Below are positions 46,640-56,341 of a stretch of 64,000 nucleotides of DNA, piece after piece (the stretch's first letter is position 1; every line of letters starts with the position of its first letter). Under the pieces are notes generated by a model. It searched no databases, was not told the origin of the DNA, and was given only the letters and a program-made list of their open reading frames with translations. This DNA comes from Gnetum montanum (taxonomy: Eukaryota; Streptophyta; Gnetopsida; Gnetales; Gnetaceae), in contig MNCI01026460.1 in the NCBI GenBank assembly GCA_015680685.1, positions 225,735 through 289,734 of the forward strand. The letters are read 5' to 3'. The position numbers were made by a program, and so were the translations under genes.

Positions 46640-48900
46640 GAACCACTTGGTTGAGGAGTTAGCTATAAGTTAATGGCCTTGGTAGCATTACGTTATCAAA
46701 ACTAGGGTAGAAACTCATCCTATATGGATTGAGTAGGTGGTAATTAGGTTGAGGATTGAGGAGCATGTGCTGAAGGATGAGAAGGGTGATAGGGATATGG
46801 GGTTTCCTCTCTAGTAGATGGAGAATGAGTTCTATAATGCTTTGACGGGTAGTAGTGATGTTGAAAAGAAGCATGACTAGAACAGTTACACAAAGACATT
46901 GGTTTCTGAATATAATACCCATATGGATTAGGTTGCCTATAAGGGTATTTCTCCCTTGGTGGTGGCATCACTCATGACTTTGGATGTTGCCACTATTGAT
47001 ACTATTCATATAGTCATGGTGGAACTCCACTCAAATAATAAGCCTTTATTGTTGGTGTATCTGCCTTGGGTTGCTTTTACGATAAGGTAACCTTCTGGGT
47101 GTTTACCTTCGTGCTAGTCTAGGATTTGTTACATACACCCCAAATTCATGTAAGTGTGACACAATAGGAAAACATCCCTTGAGATGTTCATATTGGCAAA
47201 TGTCACACTCACCATCATCATTTAATTCTAACTTCATAACCTCTTCTACTACTACAGCCTTATCCTTATCTTTTTGGTAGATAAATTTAGCTTCTTTCCT
47301 TCTCAAGCAATCACAATCACTACCTTGTTCTTTGGATTGTTATATAATTTTTAGAGTAGTTTAAAATTTTTCATCCAAATATTTCCATATTTTCTCAACC
47401 TTAGTTAAAATTCTAGATAGATTTTTGAATTGGTAAGGTTTTTTGTTGCACCACCTCATCAAGTGGGGCTTCCCCCTCACTATCATAGAATTGAACCTCC
47501 CTTTTTTTGATCAAAGGATCCTAGTTATACTCCTCAGCACTTTCCCATTTTCTCAACTCACCTTCTTTTTTTGCAACTTGCTCAGTCAGCCCTTGAATCT
47601 AGTGGGCTCTTAGTTTTGATAGTCTCCCTTAGGCATGGATCCTAGGAGTTCTCCTCATTTTTGATCAGAGCCCATCTATGATATGGTGAAGTTGTTTTTG
47701 TTGAGAAAAATCATGGCTAGGACATTTGTGTAAAAGGGAATAATACCTACTCATGGTGGCATCCAAGGGTTCATGTGTTCCTTGTTTCTAGCCTTGGATT
47801 TTCCTTCATAGGTTTGACACTTTGGAGTATGTCTAATATTTTTCATTAAACAGTTCTAGCATTGTACTCCATCAATAGATTGATTCTGATTCTAGAGACT
47901 AGTACTAGCTTTTTGATTCCTTGATGAGTGTTCTAGGCTTGAGCTTTTGTTAATCATTTTCAATATTTTGTAAGGCACAAGCATCATGAAGGCTTGTAAA
48001 TGCATTTGAGGATCTGAGTTATAACCCCCCTCAAATCTAGGGATATTGTTCATGTCTAGCCTCTACACTTGGCTATCCTTTACATGCATAGTAGGAATTC
48101 TGACAACCTCTATGATGTTGAGCATAGTTTGAGTGGTTAGTAAAGGTTCCTCTTCATGATCTTGATGATGCCTATGATGTCCTTTGCCATTCCTTCATTC
48201 ATGATGGTTTCTGTGATTATCATTGTTGTTCCACCATCTACGGTTCTAATTAGATTCGAAGGAGGAAATTGAACTAAATGAAAAGGGTGAAAGGGAGGAG
48301 GGCTATCATCACTATGGTGTTTGCCACTTCCCCTTTGTTTGTCACAACCACAATCCTTAGAGTGATCATCATTATGCTTGTCTGAGTTCCTATTGCGATT
48401 TCCTTTCTTAGAACTCCCATGACTATCGGGTTCACTATTACCAGAACTTGGATTGTTGATCACTAATTTAAGATTTAGGTTTGGCTCCCCTTCACCAGAT
48501 TCAAGAGGTGGAGAGTCTACATGTTGAGAACCCTTGAAAAGAGATTCCTCATTATCCTTTTGATCTACCAAGAACAAGGCGTTAATGAACCATTTCCCCT
48601 TCATAGCTTCATGGTGCTTTTTCTATTGTTGATCTCGTTTGAGTTGTGTTTCAATAGGATGATAGTCCTAGAAGTCATGATATTCCACAACATACTTTTT
48701 GTGAAGCTTTTAGATGCCCAACCTTGTAAGGGTTTGGAGTAGCATCTTGGGAGCACATTAGTCAGTTGGCAATACAACATTCCCCTCCATGTCTTACCAC
48801 CACATTTTTTCATTTGGATGGATGATGTAAGTAAAATTAAGTACAAACTCATTAGGATGAGTGTACATGACTCTACATTCTTATGGTACTATTGATTTAG
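46640..48900 (-). pseudogene. Athila-like gag (element F)
   Basis: Minus strand from about 48850: an N-terminal Ser/Asp/His-rich part (NSEPDSHGSSKKGNRNRNSD); NIIEVVRIP, LDMNNIPRFEGGYNS, HLQAF; a mid part with the usual gag helices; the zinc-knuckle CDICQYEHLKGCFPIVSH at about 47210-47160; then a Pro/Tyr-rich tail (PPPREKYPYRQPNPYGYY). It matches D2 and E gags but has a longer charged N-terminus. Several stops and shifts. Confidence 0.85.
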
Positions 48901-48924
48901 AATTGTCTTGCCTTAGGATTCAAT

Positions 48925-48942
48925 CCTTAGCAACAGTGTTAA
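48925..48942 (-). promoter_or_regulatory. Primer binding site, heavily mutated (element F)
   Basis: TTAACACTGTTGCTAAGG on the minus strand, just after the LTR end; same position and partial identity to the tRNA-Asp complement. Confidence 0.55.
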
Positions 48943-49375
48943 TGATGAGTGGCAATTACCCCCTATGGTCAATCATATGAATCACTAAGTGTTCACATGT
49001 AATCTGGTTAAATTTCATGGACTTATAACCTTCTAAGCACACTAGTCTCTAGGGAGTGAAACTAATTGTTGTAATGATTGTCTTCCCAATTACACTTATG
49101 AAATTCAAGGGTATGGTTAAGTGTAATTGAGGCATATGATTTTTATCATTTCTATGTTTTGTGTTTTAAGTCATCCAAGGGTAGAGAATAATCAATAAAA
49201 TAAAATAAAATAATTAAATTGCTAATTTAATTTAATTAGCTACACCTAACTAATCCTAGGATAAGCATTCATTCCCACTTGCCATACACATCATGAACAC
49301 GTTTAACACTACTAGGTTACCAAACATTAAGTGTTACTAGGATTACCAAGTGCCAAGCACATGCAACTTCTACTC
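48943..49375 (-). repeat. 5' LTR of element F, truncated
   Basis: Ends (minus strand) TTGCCACTCATCA at 48943 like the family. Homologous to 19407-19830. The distal part is cut off by the LINE starting near 49376. Confidence 0.8.
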
Positions 49376-51281
49376 AATAACCCTGCAACATACAACCAAT
49401 AACTATAGCCATTTTCCCAATTATAGTTGGAAGCGTACTCAAGATCATGAGATCATTAAGCTTTTGGGAATCCCCTTTCACTTTAGAGGCCCAACGTCAG
49501 AGCTCTGGGACCAAGTACTTTTTCGAATTCAAAGAAAAATTGAAAAATGGAAAACCAAACCTCTCACCCTCACCGGTAAGTATCTAATCTGTAAGTCTAT
49601 TTGTGCCTCTACCCATGTTTATTATTCGTCATGTTGGGCCCCTTCCCATGCTTCTTATCAAAAGCTTGAACGATTATTTCGAGACTTCATGTGGTTGTAT
49701 AAGGACTCCCAAAAGGCTTTCATCGTGTTGCCTGGAGTATAGTAACTCTTCCTAAGAACAAAGGTGGATTGGGCCTTTTGAGCTCCTTTAAGAAAGGTCT
49801 CACCCTTGTCGCTAAGTGGTTGGTTCATCACCTAGATGCCCCCAATATGATTGGGAATCTTCTTTAGTTAAGGCTTCGACAAGCATTCCCTAAGAATAAG
49901 TCTATCTGGAAGGGTATCCACCCTATTAATTGGATCCTTTCTCCTCATGACATTATCATTCCTGGAACACATGTTTTCAAAATCATTTGGAAGGCTTGGC
50001 AAGTCTTACATTCTCATGTGAATTGGAATAATATTCATATCAATCCTACTCTTCTTTCTAATATTTGCCCTTGGTGGCTACCCCTATGTCTTGCTCCTAT
50101 AGCCACCTCAAATGCTAGGACAACCACCATTTGGTTTCAAAAGGGAGTTGTTTCCCTTAGATGTCTTCGTCTCACCAATCAGTGAATTACTTGGGATATG
50201 TTTGAAAACTTATATGGGGCTTCCAGAACTATGCACCATTGCCTTGATAGAATTTATCACTTCATTCATCAGTATTTGCATTTGGATGTTTCGGTTCCTA
50301 GCCTTTCCATGGTTTTCAGTGGACTAATGGATCGAACCTTCTACCTTATAAACCACATGTGCTCTTTCAGTTGTTGCATGATTCCTCTATGATTGTTAAT
50401 CACTGCAATCGATCATGGCACAAAGAAGAGTCTGAACAATTTTGGCTCTCTCTCTTTTCATGAGTTTGGAGCCTTTCGACTCTTCCAAAAATTAAACAAT
50501 TTCTGTGGTGCCTCCTGAATCAAGGCCTACCTATCGGCAAACGACATGAATACCTTGGGATTCCAAACCCTAATTGCCCTCTCTGTGGAGGTCCAGATGA
50601 TTTTGTCCATGTTTTTTGGCATTGCCCTTTCGCTCAGTCTTCATGGGAGTGGGTTTCTAAAGTTTTTCCTTTGTGCAAGTTTTCCCATGAGGATATCTTG
50701 TTCGGCTTTCTAGCCACCTCCTCTACTGACCTTCAGTTTCTTTGGAAAGTTATTAGGCCCCTCGTTCTTTACTATATATGGAAGCGCAGATGCACTGCTC
50801 TTTTCCAGAACACTGATTCGTCCAACTCTAACCATTTAACTATTATGGAAAAATCTCAAATTCTTCACCTTGTGCATGTCCAAATTTTATCTCATACTTC
50901 TAAGTTAAAGTTGGATACTAATCAGTTGTTTTATTGTTTGCAGCCTTAGAGCAGATACACCAACTCGTGCACTCTTCCCAATCTCAATCTGCTACATCGG
51001 AGTGTGTTATCATAATTTTGAGCATTTTTAGCTCTTTGTTGTTCTCCTGATCTTATTAACTCACAGTTCTTATTGATTCCCAACATAAGGTTGCTCTTTG
51101 GAATGTACTCCCACACCCTGTGAAGGATTATGTATCAAGATGTTTTCATTCAACATATGCATTTGTCATTGTTCTTCTTATTTAACCATCAATATGTTCA
51201 CACGTTGATCATGTACTTAATCTCATTTAATTAATAAAATTCTCTTTTTAGGGTTACCCCCCCCCCCCCCCCCCCCCCCCC
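49376..51281 (+). mobile_element. 5'-truncated L1-type LINE (copy 1)
   Basis: Collinear with 58600-60522 of the LINE at 55508. It begins within ORF2 after the RT catalytic box: HEIIKLLGIPFHFRGPTSEL, KWKTKPLTLTGKYLICKSI, RLFRDFMW, and ends with the C-terminal Cys-rich motif (CPLCGGPDDFVHVFWHCPF) and HVQILS helices near 50940. Stops and shifts are present. The 3' end reads TTAATAAAATTCTCTTTTTAGGG then 25 Cs (51257-51281). The break at the 5' end is typical of incomplete target-primed reverse transcription. It sits in the LTR of element F. Confidence 0.88.
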
Positions 51282-51282
51282 A

Positions 51283-52263
51283 ATATATTCTTCTACCTCA
51301 TCAATAAATTATCATCATCATCATCCTAGCTTTGTCCCAATAAAATAAGGCCAACTACATGAGTTCTTTTTCACCATTCACTTTTATTCTATCTCATTAA
51401 AAAAATACCCTACATAATTTAAATTGATGACCTTCTATTTAACTTCCATCTCATATATTTTTTTTCATTTTCCATCCAAATATTTGTTTTCTAACCTTTA
51501 TGAGAAACACTGGATATGTATAACAAAGTAGGGTACAACTTGAAAGAGTAATGGCAAACAAATCCTATAAGTACATACAATGAGGTAGAGAATGTGAAAT
51601 AAGAGATGAGTTAATGTAATAATAGAATATGACTTTATTTTATTTTTAGAAGCTTCTGTACAATAACAAACCTTTTGAGGCCAGCGATTAAAGAAAAGGA
51701 AAGGAAAGATGATAAAAAAACTAGAGAAAAATCTACAATGTGCATATCGAAGCAGGCGTCCTATAAAGTAGTGGATTGTAGGAGACTAGGATTAATATTT
51801 AGGCGACGACAGCTATAGAAATGCTTCAATGAGGCATCGCCAATCAACGGGTGAGAGTGGCTTGAACTTGTAGCCATGGAATCCTGCAGCATGGAGCAGC
51901 TGGAGCCACTCGCTCTTTGTGCGCTCTATGCCGTCATCAGCCAGTGCCGCCGTCAGCTAGAGCAATCATATTCAGATCGTAGGCAGGCCCAGATCTACCT
52001 CTTCTATGCAATCACGGGGCAGATGTCGTCCTCTAACATCGAGTCCACGATGATGACCTTGCCCTTGTCCGCTGGAATGGCCTTTCTGCAATTGCTCAGA
52101 ATCTTTATGCACTCCTCGTCCGTCTTATTGTTTAACACCCACTAAAGTATGGAATCGTAATATGAATTTTGTATCAACACATTTGCCAAGTTGCCATATT
52201 CTAGTTCATAAAGACAAAAACAGAAACTATATAATCACAGTGTGAACCTACTTTCATTAAAGC
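51283..52263. repeat. Duplicated segment, copy 1 (O-methyltransferase 3' end and flank)
   Basis: Nearly collinear with about 61548-62607, same orientation, roughly 10.3 kb away. It starts at TATTCTTCTACCTCATCAATAAAT and ends inside exon 2 of the O-methyltransferase at 52263, where a retroelement ORF begins. It has only one copy of the ATCATCATCATCCTAGCTTTGTCCCAAT unit, against three in the other segment. Confidence 0.9.
51813..52263 (-). pseudogene. O-methyltransferase pseudogene (exon 3 and 12 bases of exon 2)
   Basis: A partial copy of the gene at 62171-63406. Exon 3 (52141 to the TAG at 51815-51813) retains DEECIKILSNCRKAIPADKG and KVIIVDSMLEDDI. The Trp of the NWADEE motif has changed to Lys, and one C lost after GACATC shifts the frame to an early stop. 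The intron is kept with its acceptor, so it arose from genomic DNA and not from mRNA. Only the last 12 bases of exon 2 (52263-52252) remain before the junction. Confidence 0.92.
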
Positions 52264-54521
52264 GATTCGATGGAGATCCTCATCTATATTTGACGGAGAT
52301 CCTAAGGCGATTCGAACAACAGAAGACAGGGAAAATGGCACTCCCTTTTCCTTGCCTTATTAGAAAACTATGCCGTCGGGCAAGTATTTGGGGATATACA
52401 AATGATGTCCTCCGAAAGGCCCAAAATGCTTCTTACGCTGAATTGTTAAAGGCACCAACTCCAAGAAAGAGCGCTAGTGAAGAGCTGGGACTTGATGAAG
52501 AAGATGAAGAATAGATGACTAGATCCCCTGCAACTCAACTTGCAGGACCCAGTCAACCTCCAGCCACAGGTCCCAGCCAACAACAGGAAGCAGGACCTGG
52601 TACAAGCCAGGATCAGCCGTCGCCGCAAGACTATAGACCGTCGATGAGCCATTTGAGGGCCATTGCTGAGATGGTTAGTTGGGGAATTTGTGATGACACC
52701 AATCTCTTCCGTGTCATCGATGATGCCAGCCAGCCTACGATTTCAGTAGATCGCACACGGGGCGATTTGTCAATGCAAACAGGAGGAGGGGAAAGTAGAT
52801 GGTCACAACAGATCTCTGGACACGTGACATCTTTTCAAGTGCAATTAGAGACTGGTGAAGGGGCCATGGTAGTGGTCATGCAACACCAGGATGCCACGGG
52901 AGTAGCTGATGTGGTCGCTAACCACATCAAAGAGTCTTTCAATATACCTGTTGTGCCACCGGCAGATCTTTCAGGAGCACAGGATGCTCAAACTATTGCC
53001 GGAACCTCAATAACTCTTGTAGAACATGAGGATGTATTGGATAGAATGCTTCAAATAGGACAAGTTTTGACGTCCTTGTTTGACATCCCCTAGGATGTAA
53101 TGGTAATTCAGTTAGACCTCATTTCCACAAAGGGGAAGCTGGTCATATCTGAAGTAAGGGTTGAGCATGTTGAGGTTGAAGTGCAGAAATTACAAGAGCA
53201 GCTCATCGCCTTACAGGCAACACAGCGGGATCCCTTGCGATTGGTTCCCCCAGACCAGTTAGACAATTTTAGAATCAAGCAACTAACGAAATTAATTGTA
53301 GAAAATAAGAAGGTGGCAGAAGAAAAGAAGATGGCCACTTGGGATGCCTCCGCAGCAAAGGAGCAAACCCATGCGCATCTTAAGGCACTCAAGGCCTTGC
53401 AAGAAGAGAATAAGCAGTTGGTTGCAGATAACCTTCAGTTGACTTCTGTGGAGAAGCAAAAGAATGTTCTCGATAAGCAATTTCATCGGCTGCGAGAACA
53501 ATTCATTCGAGTCAACCAAGATGTAAGCCATTTAGCCAGAGAAAATCGAACCCTCTCAATGGAGGAGGTACGTGCTATTTGACAGAAATCAGCCATCGAG
53601 ATTAGTGCATGGCAGAATGAGGCTAAACGACATGAGAAGCTAAAGAAGCACTTCCATGATCAGGTGGGGATGTACAAATAGATCCTGGAAAAGGAGATCC
53701 ATATGGCCAAAGCTCAAATCAACAGCATCAGTGCCCAGTACACTGATTGGGGGGCCATATTGGACACTTACGCCTATGCCCACCAAGCGGAAATTAAGAA
53801 CCGGGACCTGCAAATCTAGGACTTAACTGAATACATGGAGTTGGCAAACCTTCGATATGCCAACCTGGCCATGTTAACCACAGGATGCCCAAGATCAGAG
53901 CTCGAGCAGCAGGTAGCCTCCACCTATATTAAATATGAAGCAGAATTTGCAGAACGAAAGAAGTTGGCTGAAAAATTAGATGTTGCAAATTCTGAACTCG
54001 CAGTGGTAAAAGAAAGCTACCAAGGACAGAAAGATGTGGCAACCGACTTGGCTCGTCGGCTAACAGAACTTCATGAATACAAAGATAGAGCCAGAGCCTA
54101 CGAAGAGGAACGATGGGTGTTCGTGGCATGGTACGTCAAAGCTAATCAGATGTTCCCACAACTACCCTATCCGTGGAACGTGCCGACTCCATTAAACATC
54201 GGAGCATTAGCATGGACGACACAAGACCCTCGGACCGAAGAGGAGAAGCTCTAGGCTATTCTTCAGCGTCATCAACCTTCAAAGCTCGGAGCACGTGACA
54301 AAGGGAAAGCACCCATGGAGGAGCCACCACCACCTGGAACTACACGAGTTCCCCATTTTTGTAGTTGTAGCATTTTTTCTCTATGTTGTGTCTTCCCACA
54401 CTACGACATTAGTCTATTTCTTTTTCTAGTTAATAATCCCTTACCTATCCACTGTGTAATCACTGAAGCTTGTTCTCCTTGTAACTCAAGGATGAGTTTT
54501 TATTCAGTCGTGGGGGTATGA
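52264..54521 (+). pseudogene. Long coiled-coil ORF upstream of a 3' LTR
   Basis: A single frame (frame 3) of about 750 codons with six in-frame stops (TAG at 52512, 53091, 53679, 53817, 54252; TGA at 53580) and no shift. Order: a short domain with LPFPCLIRKLCRRASIWG, which resembles part of the plant retroelement protein found between pol and the 3' LTR in Athila-type elements; a Gln/Pro/Ser linker; a middle domain; then about 400 residues of heptad-rich coiled coil (LKALKALQEENKQLVADNLQ, LAEKLDVANSELAVVKE); and a Pro-rich tail (MEEPPPPGTTR). If read through, the frame stops at the TGA that opens the LTR. Its left end is fused to the O-methyltransferase fragment. It may be an env-like or capsid-associated ORF; its function is unknown. 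Confidence 0.75.
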
Positions 54522-55507
54522 TGAGATGCGGTTCGCACAGGCCGCGATATCGCATACGCAATATCGTAGCCAACGTGATATCGCATCCTTCCCTATGATA
54601 TCGCATATGCGATATCGTAGTCAACCACAATTTCTATAAATAAGAGGCGGCTCTCCCTCATTTACATCCCAGTTTTAGAGTAGTAAAGCTCTGGCAGTTT
54701 GATCCCTCCAGAGTTAGAATTTTCCCATGTCTACCCGCAGTGTGGTGAATGTAATTGTACGGTGTCTTTATTCGAGTGTGCCATACTTGGACACGCACAT
54801 GAATGGCAATAAAGATCGAGATTACTTCATCATTGTAGCATTCACTTAGTTTATTTTATTTGTTATTTATTTAATGTTATTTATTTCTTTCATAGCGCAG
54901 TGTGAGTACGACTTAACTACGAGCATCTACGGGTGTGTACGGCTAGTTAAGGAATCGGTTACTCATCGCGATTAGTTTCTCACCCTTAAACTCCTAGAAG
55001 CAGAACGAGTACGACTTGATTACGAGCATTTAAGTGTGACTGCTTGGTAGCCCAGTGGTGTAGCTAGGGGGATCTACGCTTGGTAACCCAGTGGTGTATT
55101 TGGGGTTTGCGCTTGGTAATCCTAGTGGCGTACCTAGACCTATGCTTGGTAGTCCCAGTGGTAGTTGTGCGCGAAGTCCAAGATGTGTACGGTTGATCAA
55201 GGAATCAGTTGCTCATTGCACTTAGGCTAGATTAGATTTTCTTACCCTTTTCCTCTTAGCTTAGATTACTTAATATTATTTTCCACTGTCATTAGGAGTA
55301 GTGTTAGAATTAGAACACATCATACACCTCATCTAGACTAAACCATACGTGACATATGCAAAACTAGTCTAGGTGGAAAGACAACGAACTGCGACCTAAG
55401 GCTAACTATCTAGGTGCCACAACTAGTCCATCTGCGGAGTTCGACCAGATCACGCGTGCAACGCTCGTTTTGTATGGTTGAGTGTAGGGGTACCTCGCCA
55501 CTCATCA
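54519..55507 (+). repeat. 3' LTR, Athila-like family (989 bp)
   Basis: Follows the tract CAGTCGTGGGGGTA, begins TGATGAGATGCGG and ends CGCCACTCATCA. TATA box TATAAATAAG at 54635. U3 has a palindrome array with GATATCGCATATGCGATATC (54597-54616), a perfect 20-base palindrome. R/U5 shares CTTGGTAACCCAGTGGTGTA-type repeats with the LTR at 23050. Confidence 0.92.
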
Positions 55508-56341
55508 CATGTCAAGAAATCCCTTTCAACCTATTTTTTCCCAGTAAGAAATGCCACCCTGGTCGTCCGTCCATGGAAATTTGACTTCGATGTCACTAAC
55601 CCAGCCTATAAAACAATCCCCTATTATGTGGAGTTACCTAATCTTCCACTTATTTTTTCCACCTTTAAGAGAGATATTGTCAGTACCCTAGGTCACATTA
55701 TCTCTGATCACGGTATAGAGGTTAATGGAATTCAGTTTCTCCGCTACTGTATAGAACTAGACATCTCTCACAAGAAAACCTCTCTCACATTAGCTGCTAG
55801 AGGAAAAATGTTTACACAAAAAGTTGATTATTTTTACCTTCCAAACTCTTGTAGCTATTGTCATCGAGCTGATCACCACATCTCGGCTTGCCCTTCCTTA
55901 GCTAGGAAGAAAAATGCAAACAACCCTTCACAAAATCGTTCTTCCCCTATAGATGAAACTCATGTCCTACCGAAAACATTTAAATTTGTAGCCACTCCCC
56001 ACAAGACCTCTAGTTTTCTCTCCAAACTTAAATCCTCTACCACACAAGTCCCTCATTCTAGCTCATCTATAAAGATCACTTCGCAAGCTAAAGTCACCCA
56101 GTCTAAAGCTTTCAAGAACTCTATTTCAACCACTGAGGGAGGGAATGATGGGGGCAGGAAAAGAGCTAAACCATCCTCCTTTTCTGACCCACCATTATCT
56201 CCCTCCCATATAGCCTCTTCTATAGGTCCATTTATTACAAACGACCCCTTTGTTGTCCTCTCCAACATAATGGAAGTGGACACATCAACCCTCAAATCCT
56301 CTGAAGTTCTTTCCCTACCCGCATCTTCTACCTCCTCATGA
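55508..56341 (+). CDS. LINE ORF1, RNA-binding protein (N-terminus missing)
   Basis: Nucleic-acid binding protein of a plant L1-type retrotransposon. The open frame enters from the LTR without a start of its own, so the true N-terminus (about 100 residues in relatives) is missing. It has the plant LINE ORF1 domain (LVVRPWKFDFDV, VELPNLPLIF), then the zinc-knuckle CSYCHRADHHISAC (CX2CX4HX4C) at 55850-55895, then a Ser/Lys-rich linker and acidic C-terminus ending LPASSTSS. Its TGA overlaps the ORF2 ATG (ATGA, 56338-56341). No internal stop. Confidence 0.9.
   Translation, partial: HVKKSLSTYFFPVRNATLVVRPWKFDFDVTNPAYKTIPYYVELPNLPLIFSTFKRDIVSTLGHIISDHGIEVNGIQFLRYCIELDISHKKTSLTLAARGKMFTQKVDYFYLPNSCSYCHRADHHISACPSLARKKNANNPSQNRSSPIDETHVLPKTFKFVATPHKTSSFLSKLKSSTTQVPHSSSSIKITSQAKVTQSKAFKNSISTTEGGNDGGRKRAKPSSFSDPPLSPSHIASSIGPFITNDPFVVLSNIMEVDTSTLKSSEVLSLPASSTSS

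Noticed and set aside
48137-48604. 155-codon Ser/Asp/His-rich ORF as an independent gene
   Set aside because: It is the N-terminal part of the element F gag; downstream frames continue with recognised gag motifs.
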